Assembly (NCBI GenBank): GCA_963712835.1
Contig: CAVQJJ010000011.1
Location: 434,001 to 498,000 of the forward strand
Direction of reading: 5' to 3'
DNA: 64,000 nt
From: DATARH01 sp963712835
Lineage (GTDB): Bacteria; Pseudomonadota; Alphaproteobacteria; ATCC43930; CGMCC-115725
Below are positions 8,682-17,161 of this stretch, in pieces. The notes beneath the pieces are model-generated. The model made no database searches. It saw only the letters and a list, made by a program, of their open reading frames with translations, and was not told the DNA's origin. Positions within the stretch are counted from its first letter, which is position 1. Each line of letters opens with the position of its first letter. The position numbers and the translations under genes were made by a program.

Positions 8682-9734
8682 TTAAACCGGCTCCAGCGGC
8701 GCGTGCAGCCGCGTCTTCTCGCAGATGATGCCGCCGCGGTCGCCGACCGTGGTCGAGCCGTAGCGCGCGACGAATATCTCGGGCAGCGGCCGCGCCCCCG
8801 GCGCGGCGAGCCACAGCCGCAACAAATGGCGCTTCCGCTCGGGTTCCGGCCAGTCGACAAAAGCGGTGCGGTCGTGCAGGCAGGTGTGGTTGTGCAGGAA
8901 CTGCATGTCGCCCGGCCGCAGCTCCATATCGAGCCGCAATTCCTGGTCGTTGGCGAGGTCGTCGAACATCTCGAGCGCCTCGTGGTCCTCCGCGGTCAGC
9001 CGCCGCGCCTCGGGGAAGCGCTGGCCGGAGCGGATATAGGTGCCGGAATAGATCGCCGAGAGATGGCCCTGGTAATCGTTGTAGACCGGGATGTCGAAAT
9101 AGGGCTTCTCGCCGACCGGCACCTCGCCGCGGCGGTCGGTCGAGAAAGGCAGGAACAACCGCGCCGCCAGATCGGGCCGGCGTTGCGCCATTTTGTTGTA
9201 CATCGCCATCGAGCTGACGATCGACGACAGCCCGCCCTGCCGTGCGCTCTTAAGACAGAGCAGCCCGACGATATCGCATGAGTCGGTGTGGAAATGCTGG
9301 CGCTCGGTAGTCTGGTAGGTGCGCACATTGGGATCGCTGGTCGCGACGCCGAGATCGCGGACATGGCCGAGAAGATGGCCCATCGCGTTCTGCGAGCGCG
9401 GGTTGCCGAAGCGCGTGCCGATCGCCCAATAAGCAGCGGCGCTGTCCTCGATCGGCTTGCCTTTAACCGGCAGCCCGCGGATCAGCACAAAGCCGCGGCC
9501 GTTCAGCACCTCTTCTCGCATGTTTTCGAGCGCCGGCCCGAGCATCGGCAGCGCGAAATCGGCGCGGCTCAGCCCGGCCAGATCGCGCCCGCGGACTTTG
9601 GCGACGGCAGCCTCGATCTCGGCGATCTCGGCGGCGGAGAGCTGGTAAATCCAAGTCTCCGGATGGCGCGCCAGTTCGGCGCCGATCCAGGCGGACGGAC
9701 CTTCGATGAGCGGACGAGGCGGGGCAAGCGTCAT
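8682..9734 (-). CDS. TauD/TfdA family Fe(II)/2-oxoglutarate dioxygenase
   Basis: A 350-residue protein of the TauD/clavaminate-synthase-like fold. The facial triad is visible: H149-T-D151 in RQHFHTDSCD, and a distal histidine in FLHNHTCLHDRTAF near residue 290. The 2-oxoglutarate-binding arginine is likely in RKRHLLRLWL just after it. The N-terminal section (WIYQLSAAEIAEIEAAV, GFVLIRGLPV) matches the TauD-like subgroup in which substrates are often amino acids or quaternary amines. GAGGTCCCGTA precedes the ATG. It is divergent from the dienelactone hydrolase at 9804. A second TauD-type enzyme of a different subgroup is at 10722-11543. The substrate is not predictable. Confidence 0.88.
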   Translation of the reverse strand: MTLAPPRPLIEGPSAWIGAELARHPETWIYQLSAAEIAEIEAAVAKVRGRDLAGLSRADFALPMLGPALENMREEVLNGRGFVLIRGLPVKGKPIEDSAAAYWAIGTRFGNPRSQNAMGHLLGHVRDLGVATSDPNVRTYQTTERQHFHTDSCDIVGLLCLKSARQGGLSSIVSSMAMYNKMAQRRPDLAARLFLPFSTDRRGEVPVGEKPYFDIPVYNDYQGHLSAIYSGTYIRSGQRFPEARRLTAEDHEALEMFDDLANDQELRLDMELRPGDMQFLHNHTCLHDRTAFVDWPEPERKRHLLRLWLAAPGARPLPEIFVARYGSTTVGDRGGIICEKTRLHAPLEPV

Positions 9735-9803
9735 TACGGGACCTCAATGTTGCGGGACGATCCTCACGACCCTAATCTGCCGCCACATTCCAAGGAGGCG
9801 ACA

Positions 9804-10571
9804 ATGGCTAATGTACCGGGTCTCGTCACCGATCCCAGCAAAATCAAGGGCGGGCTTGTCCATGTGCCGAGCGGCGACACGACAATTCCGGCTTATTTCG
9901 CGCGGCCGAACCAGGACGGCAACTACCCCGGCATCGTCGTGATCCACGAGGCGTTCGGGCTCGCTGATCATATCTGCGACCTGGCGCGGCGCTTTGCCAA
10001 TATCGGCTATCTCGCGATCGCCCCTGACCTCTACTGGCGCGACGGCAACCCCAAGGACCCTGACGACATCCAAACCGTGTTTCCGGTCATGTTCGGACTG
10101 AAGGACACGCAGGCGGTGCAGGACCTCGAAGCCGCCGCCGACTTCCTGCGCGCCGCGAAAGGCGCGACCGGCAAGGTCGGCGCGATCGGTTTCTGCTCGG
10201 GCGGACGGCATACGCTGCTCTTCGCATGCAAGAGCGGCAAGGTCGACGCCGCGGTCGATTGCTGGGGCGGCTTCATCCACCGCGCCACGCCCGACGCCGA
10301 AACGACGCCGGCGCGCCCGACCCCCGTGCTCGACATGATGGACACGCTGCACTGCCCGCTGTTCGGCGTGTTCGGGGTCGAGGACCAGAATCCGCCGGTC
10401 GCGATGGCCGACGAGATGAAAAAGCGCGGCGCCGGCAAGGACGTTACCACCAAGGTGTACCAGAACGCCGGCCACGCCTTCCTCGCCGACTACCGGCCGA
10501 GCTACAAGGAAGCCGCCGCGCATGAACTGTGGAATGACGCGACGGCGTTTTTTGCGAAGCATTTGAAGTAG
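9804..10571 (+). CDS. Dienelactone hydrolase family protein
   Basis: A 255-residue alpha/beta hydrolase. A strong AAGGAGG at 9792-9798 fixes the start at 9804 and excludes the long upstream extension of the frame. The nucleophile elbow is cysteine-type (GFCSGG, C131) rather than serine, as in carboxymethylenebutenolidase. D194 and H224 (NAGHAFLADY) complete the triad, and E49 in IHEAFG matches the glutamate that activates the cysteine in DLH enzymes. DLH hydrolyses dienelactones formed in chloroaromatic breakdown, but many family members act on other esters. It is divergent from a TauD-type dioxygenase. No other chlorocatechol genes are nearby, so the pathway is open. Confidence 0.88.
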   Translation: MANVPGLVTDPSKIKGGLVHVPSGDTTIPAYFARPNQDGNYPGIVVIHEAFGLADHICDLARRFANIGYLAIAPDLYWRDGNPKDPDDIQTVFPVMFGLKDTQAVQDLEAAADFLRAAKGATGKVGAIGFCSGGRHTLLFACKSGKVDAAVDCWGGFIHRATPDAETTPARPTPVLDMMDTLHCPLFGVFGVEDQNPPVAMADEMKKRGAGKDVTTKVYQNAGHAFLADYRPSYKEAAAHELWNDATAFFAKHLK

Positions 10572-10586
10572 GCCAGCGGCGTCTAA

Positions 10587-10715
10587 CCCCTCGCCCGCTT
10601 GCGGAGAGGGTGAACATCGCGCAGCGATGGACGGGTGAGGGTCTTGCGGCGATCCCTCACCCTCCCACGCCTGCCGGCGTGGGCCCCTCCCTCTCCCGCA
10701 AGCGGGAGAGGGGCT
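10587..10715. repeat. Composite palindromic repeat of the CCCGCTTGCGGGAGAGGG type
   Basis: CCCCTCGCCCGCTTGCGG at the left pairs with CCGCAAGCGGGAGAGGGG at the right. An inner pair of GGGTGAGGG and CCCTCACCC lies between, with a small CACGCCTGCCGGCGTG hairpin. A short relative is at 17134-17158. It fills the convergent gap between 10571 and 10722. Confidence 0.8.
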
Positions 10716-10721
10716 CTCAAA

Positions 10722-11543
10722 TTAAAACGGCCGGTCGCCTTCGACGGTGACGCGGTAGCCGTGGCGGCGGGCTGGGAAATAGTCCCACATCGCGTGGTGC
10801 TGGACGCAGCGGTTGTCCCAGAACGCGACGGAATTGGGCTGCCAGCGGAAGCGGCACTGGAATTCGGGCGTCTCGGCGTGGCGGCACAGCATCTGTAACA
10901 GCGCGTCGCTTTCGAGCCTGGTGAGGCCGTTGATCCGCGTGGTGAAATTGCCGTTGACGAAGAGCGCCTTGCGGCCGGTGACCGGGTGGGTGCGGACGAC
11001 CGGGTGCTCGGCCTTCGGGAAGCCCTTCTCGCCCGGCTGATAGCCGAAACGCCCGCGATAGACCGGCTCGCCGTCATGTGTTGCGGTGAGGGTTTCGAGG
11101 AATTGCTTCATCGGCTCGGAGAGCCGGTCATAGGCGGCGTACATGCTGGCGAAGAGCGTATCGCCGCCGGTCTCGGGGATTTCGGTGAGATAGAGGATGC
11201 TGCCCATCGGCGGGTTTTCGTCGCACGACACATCGGAATGCCATTCCTCGCCGGCGACGTGCTTGGAATTCTCGTCGGCATGGATGGTGAGGATCTCCGG
11301 GTGCCCCTCGGGCGAGTGGCGCGACGCCGGGTGCGCCACGAGATTGCCGAACCGCCGGCCGAAATCCTTGTGCTGGTCGTGCGAGAGGTGCTGGTCGCGG
11401 AAGAAGATCACCAGGTTTTCCATCAGCGCGTCGTGCACCTCCTGGAATTGCTGGTTGCCGAGCGGGCGCGACAGATCGACCCCGGCGATCTCGGCGCCGA
11501 TATGCGGCGTCAGCTTGGTGATTTCGATCGTCTGGTAGGGCAT
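10722..11543 (-). CDS. TauD/TfdA family 2-oxoglutarate-dependent dioxygenase
   Basis: A 273-residue enzyme with the classic TauD layout. It has the N-terminal ITKLTPHIGAEIAGVDLSRP, then FFRDQHLSHDQHKDFGRRFG and the iron-binding H102-x-D104 in EEWHSDVS. NGNFTTRINGL follows, then the distal histidine in VQHHAMWDYFP and the 2-oxoglutarate-binding arginine in RHGYRVTVEG. This pattern is typical of the taurine/alkylsulfatase/2,4-D dioxygenase branch. GGGAGAG precedes the ATG. It follows the acetyltransferase gene by 41 bases on the same strand and may share its transcript. No sulfonate transport genes are near, so assignment as taurine dioxygenase itself would be premature. Confidence 0.9.
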   Translation of the reverse strand: MPYQTIEITKLTPHIGAEIAGVDLSRPLGNQQFQEVHDALMENLVIFFRDQHLSHDQHKDFGRRFGNLVAHPASRHSPEGHPEILTIHADENSKHVAGEEWHSDVSCDENPPMGSILYLTEIPETGGDTLFASMYAAYDRLSEPMKQFLETLTATHDGEPVYRGRFGYQPGEKGFPKAEHPVVRTHPVTGRKALFVNGNFTTRINGLTRLESDALLQMLCRHAETPEFQCRFRWQPNSVAFWDNRCVQHHAMWDYFPARRHGYRVTVEGDRPF

Positions 11544-11584
11544 GCGGGCTCTCCCTCTACGGCCGGACAAACGATAGCACGCGA

Positions 11585-12148
11585 TCAGCCGAGCGAACGC
11601 ACGATCCGCGCCGGGTTGCCGGCGGCGAGGCTCAGCGGCGGCAGGTCGCGGGTCACCACGCTGCCGGCGCCGACAACGCAGCCGTCGCCGATCGTGACGC
11701 CGGGCAGCACGATCGCGCCGCCGCCGATCCACACGCCATGGCCGATGCGGATCGGCTTTGCCGCCTCCCAGCCGGCGACGCGCGCGGCACGGTCGAGCGG
11801 GTGATGGGCGGTGTAGAGCTGGACCGCCGGCGCCATTTGCAAATCGTCGCCGATTTCGATCGCCGCGCAATCGAGGAAGACGCAGTTGTAATTGATGAAG
11901 CAGCGGCTCCCGAGCCGGATGTTGTAGCCGTAGTCGCAATAAAAGCGCGGCTGGATATCGGGGTTGTCGCCGACCGCGCCAAACAACTGCCGCAGCAGCC
12001 TGAGGCGCCCCGCCTGGTCGTCGGCGTCGGTGGCGTTGTAGAGCGCCAAGAGGCGTTGCGCGGCGCGGCGCTCGCCGGTCAGCTCTGGACCGGTCGCGTT
12101 GTAGAGCTCGCCGGCCAGCATCTTTGCTTTTTCGCTGCGTTCGGTCAT
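11585..12148 (-). CDS. Maltose/galactoside O-acetyltransferase family protein (hexapeptide repeat)
   Basis: A 187-residue left-handed beta-helix acetyltransferase. The start at 12148 has GGAGG upstream and gives MTERSEKAKMLAGELYNATG, the usual N-terminal Mac domain. The parallel helix follows with NIRLGSRCFINYNCVFLD, IRIGHGVWIGGGAIVLPG and VVGAGSVVTRDLPP. The acetyl-CoA-type catalytic histidine lies in YTAHHPLD. The family transfers acetyl from acetyl-CoA to sugar hydroxyls. The longer open frame upstream runs into a palindromic repeat and is not coding. It precedes a TauD-type gene by 41 bases on the same strand. The substrate sugar is unknown. Confidence 0.9.
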   Translation of the reverse strand: MTERSEKAKMLAGELYNATGPELTGERRAAQRLLALYNATDADDQAGRLRLLRQLFGAVGDNPDIQPRFYCDYGYNIRLGSRCFINYNCVFLDCAAIEIGDDLQMAPAVQLYTAHHPLDRAARVAGWEAAKPIRIGHGVWIGGGAIVLPGVTIGDGCVVGAGSVVTRDLPPLSLAAGNPARIVRSLG

Positions 12149-12171
12149 CGCCGCACTCCTCCGTTGTCGTC

Positions 12172-12291
12172 GCGAGCCCACGGGTCTGGCGTTTGGCCAG
12201 CCCGAGGATAAACTCCGCGAAGCAATCTCCCGCCGTCTTTGCCTTCCATGGAGGGAGATTGCCGCGCCGCCAGCGGCGGCTCGCAATGACG
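12172..12291. repeat. Composite palindromic repeat (GTCATTGCGAG family, copy 2, joined to a second element)
   Basis: The right part (12215-12291) ends in CTCGCAATGACG with inner arms GCAATCTCCC and GGGAGATTGC. The left arm is replaced by CCCACGGGTCTGGCGTTTGG and CCGAGGATAAA, an element that recurs at 29422-29460. The two repeat families have therefore been joined here. Confidence 0.75.
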
Positions 12292-12305
12292 AAATGGGAG
12301 TTGTC

Positions 12306-14018
12306 ATGGCTCGCAAGGAAATGCCGGCCGAAAGCGTCGCCGAGGCGTATCTGGCGCTGCTGGCGGAGCGCGGCATCGAATACCTCTTCGCCAATGCCGG
12401 CACCGATTTCGCGCCGATCGTCGAGGCCTACGCCAAGGCGGCGCATAGCGGGCTCGCCGCGCCGAAGCCGCTGATCGCGACGCATGAGAATGTCGCGATC
12501 TCGATGGCGCACGGCTATGCCGCGGCCTCGGGCAAGGTGCCGGCGGTGATGGTGCATGTCAGCGTCGGCACCGCCAACGCGCTGTGCGGCGTGTTCAACG
12601 CGGCGCGCGAGAATGTGCCGATCCTGTTCACCGCCGGACGCTCGCCGCTGACCGAGGAGGGCGTGTTCGGGGCGCGCGACACCTATATTCACTGGGCGCA
12701 GGAGATGTTCGACCAGGCCGGCATGCTGCGTGAGATGGTGAAATGGGACTACGAGCTGCGGAACGGCGCGCAGCTCGAAACCGTGGTCGACCGCGCGCTG
12801 AGCCTCGCGACCAGCGCGCCGCAAGGCCCGGTCTATCTGTCGCTGCCGCGCGAGGTGCTGGCCGAAAAGCTCGACGGTTTCACCTACGACAGCCCGTCGC
12901 GGCGCGCTTCCGTCGCGGCGCCGGGCGCCGACGAGGGCGCGGTCGAAGCGGCGGCGGCGATTTTGAGCAAGGCCAAGCGGCCGGTCATCATCACCTCGAG
13001 CACCGGGCGCGATGCGGAGGCGGTCGCCGCGCTCGGAGCATTTGCCGAGCGTTTCGCGATCCCCGTCGTCGAGCACCGCCAGCGGCATTTGTCGCTGTCG
13101 GCCGCGCATCCCTGCCATCTCGGCTATGACCCGACGCCCTTCGTCAAGGAAGCCGACGCGATCCTGGTGCTGGAGATGGACGTGCCGTGGGTGCCGATCC
13201 GGGTCCAGCCGCCGGCCGAGTGCCGGGTCATCCATCTCGGGATCGATCCGCTCTGCGCGCGCTACCCGATCCGCGGCTTCCCCTGCGATGTTGCGATCGC
13301 CGCCGCGTCGCGACTGGCGCTGCCCAAGCTCGGCGCGGCGATGAAGGTTGGCGAGGGTGTCGTCGCCGAACGGCGGCAGGCTTTGGCCGAGCGGCGCAAA
13401 GCGCAACATGACGGCTGGACGAAGCTGCGCGAGGAAATGGCGGCGCAGACGCCGGTTCATCCCGCTTGGATCAGTCATTGCCTCAGCAAGGCGCGCGCCG
13501 ACACTTCGATCTTGGTCAACGAATATACGCTGCTGCCCGAGCATTGCCCGTCGACCGAGCCGGGCTCCTATTTCGGGTCGAGCCCGGCCGCGGGGCTCGG
13601 CTGGGGCGCGGGCGCGGCGCTCGGCGTCAAGCTGGCGCGACCGGACCGACAAGTGATCTCGATCCTCGGCGACGGGTCGTACATCTTCGCCAACCCGGTC
13701 GCGGTGCATCATGCGGCGCAGATGCATAGACTGCCGGTGCTGTTTGTGGTCATCAACAACGCGATGTGGGGCGCGGTGCGGCGCGCGACGCTCGGCATGT
13801 ATCCCCAGGGCGAGGCGGCGAAGAGCAACAAGCCGCCCTTTATCGACCTCGACGATTTGCCGGCGTTCGAGACGATCTGCGAAGCCTCGGGCGGCTATGG
13901 CGAGCGGGTCGAGGACCCGGCGGCGCTGCCGGGCGCCTTGAAGCGCGCGCTGGACGCGGTCGATCGCGGCCAGCAGGCGCTCGTCAACGTCATCTCGCGC
14001 GGCGGCGCGGGCGGGTAG
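12306..14018 (+). CDS. Thiamine diphosphate-binding decarboxylase/synthase family enzyme
   Basis: A 570-residue ThDP enzyme of the acetolactate synthase/benzoylformate decarboxylase superfamily. The N-terminal PYR domain has YLFANAGTDFAPIVEAY and the catalytic glutamate region IATHENVAISMAHG. A central TPP-M domain follows. The C-terminal PP domain has the Mg-ThDP motif, starting at ILGDGSYIF and ending at VVINNAMWG. The start at 12306 follows GGGAG at 6-8 bases; the ATG at 12294 has none. It lies alone, behind a palindromic repeat. It is only distantly similar to the ThDP enzyme at 20037-21689. The family includes oxalyl-CoA, benzoylformate and branched-chain decarboxylases; the reaction here is undetermined. 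Confidence 0.88.
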   Translation: MARKEMPAESVAEAYLALLAERGIEYLFANAGTDFAPIVEAYAKAAHSGLAAPKPLIATHENVAISMAHGYAAASGKVPAVMVHVSVGTANALCGVFNAARENVPILFTAGRSPLTEEGVFGARDTYIHWAQEMFDQAGMLREMVKWDYELRNGAQLETVVDRALSLATSAPQGPVYLSLPREVLAEKLDGFTYDSPSRRASVAAPGADEGAVEAAAAILSKAKRPVIITSSTGRDAEAVAALGAFAERFAIPVVEHRQRHLSLSAAHPCHLGYDPTPFVKEADAILVLEMDVPWVPIRVQPPAECRVIHLGIDPLCARYPIRGFPCDVAIAAASRLALPKLGAAMKVGEGVVAERRQALAERRKAQHDGWTKLREEMAAQTPVHPAWISHCLSKARADTSILVNEYTLLPEHCPSTEPGSYFGSSPAAGLGWGAGAALGVKLARPDRQVISILGDGSYIFANPVAVHHAAQMHRLPVLFVVINNAMWGAVRRATLGMYPQGEAAKSNKPPFIDLDDLPAFETICEASGGYGERVEDPAALPGALKRALDAVDRGQQALVNVISRGGAGG

Positions 14019-14056
14019 ACGCGAACGCCGCACCGCCAGACGAGCAAGAAATGCCT

Positions 14057-14080
14057 TGAGCCGCCGGAACATGCGGCTCA
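14057..14080 (+). terminator. Hairpin downstream of ThDP enzyme gene
   Basis: TGAGCCGC and GCGGCTCA form 8-bp arms around CGGAACAT, followed by a moderately T-rich TGTATGCATTTTGTT. This is a plausible weak intrinsic terminator for the gene ending at 14018. Confidence 0.4.
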
Positions 14081-14246
14081 TGTATGCATTTTGTTCTCAT
14101 TGTCAAGGACGCAAATTGCGATTCCGACCAAAAATTTAATCGACGCGCTCGATGACATGAGCCAGGGAACGCTTCGGTAACGGCCGATCCGGTGGCCCGC
14201 CAAGCGCCGCCGGCGTAGGATGGCCCGGTTTCGTCCGGAGGGGTTT

Positions 14247-14636
14247 ATGCGACTTCTACTGTACGCCACGCTGACCGCGTTCGCTCTCTCATCGCCGCTC
14301 GCGAGCGCCCAAGCCCAGACCAAGGCGACGTATGAGAGCGAACAAGCAGGGACCGTCACTCTCGAATTCCAGGCGGACAACACGGTGACCGGGGTCTATC
14401 CGAAATACACCGGCCATCTAAAAGGCACCCTGAAGGGCACGGACCGCATCGACGGCAATTGGTGGCAGGACCAGGGCTACAGCGACGACGACAAATGCGA
14501 CACGCCGATGAACGGCACCTCCTACTGGGGCAAGTTCACGCTGATCGAGGACGCCGACCAGAAAGGCTTCCACGGCATGTGGGGTTCCTGCGACAAGGAG
14601 CCGAGCGATGCGTGGACCGGAAAGCTGAAGCCGTAA
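14247..14636 (+). CDS. Small secreted protein of unknown function
   Basis: A 129-residue protein starting at 14247 behind a strong GGAGGGG. It opens with the signal peptide MRLLLYATLTAFALSSPLAS and a likely A-Q-A cleavage site. The mature part is a small beta-rich domain with TVTLEFQADNTVTGVYPKY, HLKGTLKGTDRIDGNWWQD and a terminal FHGMWGSCDKEPSDAWTGKL. Two cysteines (KCDT and GSCDK) could form a disulfide in the periplasm. The alternating G-x-W pattern suggests a lipocalin-like or avidin-like beta sheet, but I cannot name the family. It is convergent with the LysR gene, 10 bases apart. Confidence 0.75.
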   Translation: MRLLLYATLTAFALSSPLASAQAQTKATYESEQAGTVTLEFQADNTVTGVYPKYTGHLKGTLKGTDRIDGNWWQDQGYSDDDKCDTPMNGTSYWGKFTLIEDADQKGFHGMWGSCDKEPSDAWTGKLKP

Positions 14637-14646
14637 CCGGCAGGGT

Positions 14647-15525
14647 CTAGGCCACGCCGGCGAGGGTGTCGCGCTGTTCGGCGAACAGCGCCTTCATCCA
14701 ATCGATGACGGCGCGCACGCAAGGCGCGCGGCGCAAATCGCGGTGGACGATCATCCAATAGGTGGCGTCAAGCTCGGGAATGGGCGCCGTCAGCCGTTCG
14801 AGCAAGGGATGGCTGTCGCCGATATAGCAAGGAATGACACCACGGCCGGTGCCGGCGCGGATCGCTTCTACATGCATCAGCAGCGTCGAGGCGCGTAACG
14901 CGACCGGCATTCCGGTCGCGTCCACCTGGCGCTGGACCCAGCGCGCGGGCTCGTGCGACGGCCCCCGCGATTGCTCCTCGGTATAGGCGACCCAGGCATC
15001 CGCGGTCGCGCCGCGGCGCCGGTAGACCGCGACAGCGAACGTGCCGAGCTTGGCGACATAATAATCGCCGCTTTCGGGCGGCCGGTGGTGCAAGGCGAGA
15101 TCCGCCTCGCGCCGCGTGAGGGCGGCCGGTTGCAGCGACTGGACGAACTCCAGGGTGATGCCGGAGGGCAAAGGCGCCGTCGTCGTCGCGCCCGACAGGC
15201 AACGGACGAGGAACCCGGTTGCGCAGTCGCCGGTCGATATCCGCACCGTGCCGCTCAGCGCGGGAGATGCCGCCGCGCGCCGCCGCTCCAAGGTCAGCAT
15301 CGCACGCTCGGCGTCTTCGGCCGCCCCGAGGAGTTGCTCTCCGGCGATGTTGAGGCGCACCCCTTCAGGCAAGCGGTCGAACAGCGGCTGTCCGCCAAAC
15401 CCGGCTTCGAAGGCGGTCAGCCGGCGGGCGATGGTCGGCTGGCTCAATCCCAGCGCGCGCCCCGCCGCCCGCATCGAGCCTTCGCGGGCGATGGCGAGAA
15501 AAACCCGCACGCCATCCCAGTCCAT
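14647..15525 (-). CDS. LysR family transcriptional regulator
   Basis: A 292-residue LysR regulator. The winged helix-turn-helix is at the start (WDGVRVFLAIAREGSMRAAG, then LGLSQPTIARRLTAFEAGFG). A substrate-binding domain follows with VRISTGDCATGFL near residue 95 and GTGRGVIPCYIGDSHPLLERL near 240. The canonical LysR start MDWDG is at 15525, though it lacks a clear ribosome site. An alternative ATG at 15612 with AAGGGAC upstream would add 29 residues, which would be unusual for LysR proteins. It is divergent from the cupin gene at 15765, the classic arrangement for a LysR regulator and its target. The effector is unknown. Confidence 0.9.
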   Translation of the reverse strand: MDWDGVRVFLAIAREGSMRAAGRALGLSQPTIARRLTAFEAGFGGQPLFDRLPEGVRLNIAGEQLLGAAEDAERAMLTLERRRAAASPALSGTVRISTGDCATGFLVRCLSGATTTAPLPSGITLEFVQSLQPAALTRREADLALHHRPPESGDYYVAKLGTFAVAVYRRRGATADAWVAYTEEQSRGPSHEPARWVQRQVDATGMPVALRASTLLMHVEAIRAGTGRGVIPCYIGDSHPLLERLTAPIPELDATYWMIVHRDLRRAPCVRAVIDWMKALFAEQRDTLAGVA

Positions 15526-15764
15526 CGCGTCGCGGCTCGAGGGCGGGGGCTGCGTTTCCGGCCGATACCACGGTTGGTTGTCGGCGATCGCCATTCCGGG
15601 TAGGGCGGCCATGCCATGTCCCTTTCTGCGCGGGGCGAGACGATCCGCCTTCATACCAGGAAGCCTACGCCACGGAAACGTTCCAGCGGTCGTCAAAAAC
15701 GGCGATCCCTGCCATTAAATTGTGGCGCTACGCTGCTGATGGCGACCCCGGTGGGCCGGCTCCG

Positions 15765-16244
15765 ATGAAAGACACCGACATGACCGCAGCAAAAGGCGTT
15801 GTCGTACCAGCCGGCGGCAGGAAGCATTTTGCCTCGGCAACGCCCGGCCGCTGCTTTGACCTGAAGCTTCTCGGCGGCGAAACCGGCGAGAACATCATGA
15901 TGTTCGAGGAAACGCTGCCGCCCGGCACCGCGAGCCTCCATCACCTGCACCGCGATAGCGATGAGGTCGCCTGGGTGCTCGACGGCGAGGTCACCTTCAA
16001 GGTCGCCGATGAGGTCACCGTCAGTGGGCCGGGCACTTGCGCTTTCATGCCGCGCGGTGTGGCCCATGCCTGGAAAAACACCGGCAGAGCAACCGGGCGG
16101 GTGCTGTTCCTCTACACCCCAGCCGCCGCCGGCGGCTATATCGAGGCGATGGCGGAACGCCCCGCGGGCCCAGTGAGCGCCGCGGAGCGAGACGAATTCT
16201 GCGAGCGCTATCGCTGGGAAATCCTCGGCCCCAATCCGCTCTGA
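15765..16244 (+). CDS. Cupin domain protein
   Basis: A 159-residue single-domain cupin. The metal motif 1 is seen as the two histidines and the aspartate/glutamate of LHHLHRDSDEVAWVLDGEV, and motif 2 as GPGTCAFMPRGVAHAWKNTG. This is the quercetinase-like/DUF-type small cupin pattern, and members often bind Fe, Mn or Ni. The start at 15765 (MKDTDMTAAKG) is chosen, though the ATG at 15780 is equally possible; neither has a strong ribosome site. It is divergent from the LysR gene and followed after 32 bases by a bicupin gene on the same strand, so the two cupins probably form one LysR-controlled unit. The substrate is unknown. Confidence 0.82.
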   Translation: MKDTDMTAAKGVVVPAGGRKHFASATPGRCFDLKLLGGETGENIMMFEETLPPGTASLHHLHRDSDEVAWVLDGEVTFKVADEVTVSGPGTCAFMPRGVAHAWKNTGRATGRVLFLYTPAAAGGYIEAMAERPAGPVSAAERDEFCERYRWEILGPNPL

Positions 16245-16276
16245 CCTAGGCGTGCCGAGACCCAAGGGAGGGAGAG

Positions 16277-17119
16277 ATGGAAAGCACAACCCCCGACATC
16301 GTCGATCTTCCCGCGGAACTGGCGAAGCTGACGATGTTTCACGGGCTGACCCCGCAAACAACATTCGAGGAGCGCCGGGGCAGCGGGGCGGTATTGGGCC
16401 CCTACCGCGACGGCATCCTGTTTATCGGCAAGGTCGCCGGGACAACTCACTGGGAAGACCATCCCCAGGATGAAATAGTTCACGTTCTCGACGGCGCCAA
16501 AACCCTGGACATCGTGTGCGACGACGGGCCGCCCAAGTCTTTCGATCTCCGCGCCGGGATGATCGCCATTGTTCCGAAGGGTGCGTGGCACCGCTTTCGC
16601 TCCCCGGAGGGCGGGACGACCGTGAGCGCGACCTTCCCCGGCGACCATGTCGAAGCCGATGTCGACGACCCCCGAAGGGCGGAGCCGGCGAAAGTGAAAA
16701 CAGGCGGAATGCCCACCGTCGTCGATTTCAACAGGGAACTCGCCAAGCTGACGATGTTCCGCGGCCGGACGCCACGATCGACGATCGCCGACCGGCAGGG
16801 CAGCGCCGTGCGGCTGGCGTCCTATCGTGACGGCGTCCTCGCCGCCACGAAGTTCGCGGGCACCGGACACTGGGAAAAGCATATCGCCGACGAGCTGATC
16901 CACGTCCTCGACGGCGCGGCGACGCTGGATGTCGCGGGCGAGGATGGGCCCCGATCGCTCGCGCTCCGCGCGGGAACGATGACGGTCATCTTGCAGGGGA
17001 CGTGGCACCGGTTTCGCTCGGCGGACGGCGTGACCTTGATGACCGCGACGCCTCTTCCCAGCGAGGTCATCGAGGACGATGTCGATGACCCGCGGGAGGT
17101 CGCGAGGGCGAGGGTGTAG
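16277..17119 (+). CDS. Bicupin formed by internal duplication
   Basis: A 280-residue protein made of two homologous cupin domains. Residues about 10-133 and 148-275 align along their whole length. Both carry ELAKLTMF, GTTHWEDH or GTGHWEKH, then DEIVHVLDGA or DELIHVLDGA, then GAWHRFRS or GTWHRFRS, and each ends in DVDDPR. Both copies keep the histidine positions, so both could bind metal. GGGAGGGAGAG precedes the ATG. The copies are clearly diverged at residue level, so the duplication is not recent. It lies 32 bases behind a single-domain cupin and probably shares the same LysR control. The product is a candidate dioxygenase, isomerase or binding protein; none can be chosen from sequence. Confidence 0.8.
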   Translation: MESTTPDIVDLPAELAKLTMFHGLTPQTTFEERRGSGAVLGPYRDGILFIGKVAGTTHWEDHPQDEIVHVLDGAKTLDIVCDDGPPKSFDLRAGMIAIVPKGAWHRFRSPEGGTTVSATFPGDHVEADVDDPRRAEPAKVKTGGMPTVVDFNRELAKLTMFRGRTPRSTIADRQGSAVRLASYRDGVLAATKFAGTGHWEKHIADELIHVLDGAATLDVAGEDGPRSLALRAGTMTVILQGTWHRFRSADGVTLMTATPLPSEVIEDDVDDPREVARARV

Positions 17120-17133
17120 CATTCGGTTGAATT

Positions 17134-17158
17134 CCCTCTCCCGCTTGCGGGAGAGGGG
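17134..17158. repeat. Short palindrome CCCTCTCCCGCTTGCGGGAGAGGG
   Basis: A near-perfect hairpin between the convergent bicupin (stop 17119) and amidohydrolase (stop 17162). It is the same sequence as the right arm of the 10587-10715 repeat and may act as a terminator. Confidence 0.7.
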
Positions 17159-17161
17159 TGT

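Noticed and set aside
10722..14081. A 1119-codon open frame on the minus strand
   Set aside because: It contains the true TauD-type gene only at its C-terminal end (10722-11543). The rest is the antisense of the ThDP enzyme gene and a repeat, with arginine-rich, low-complexity translation.
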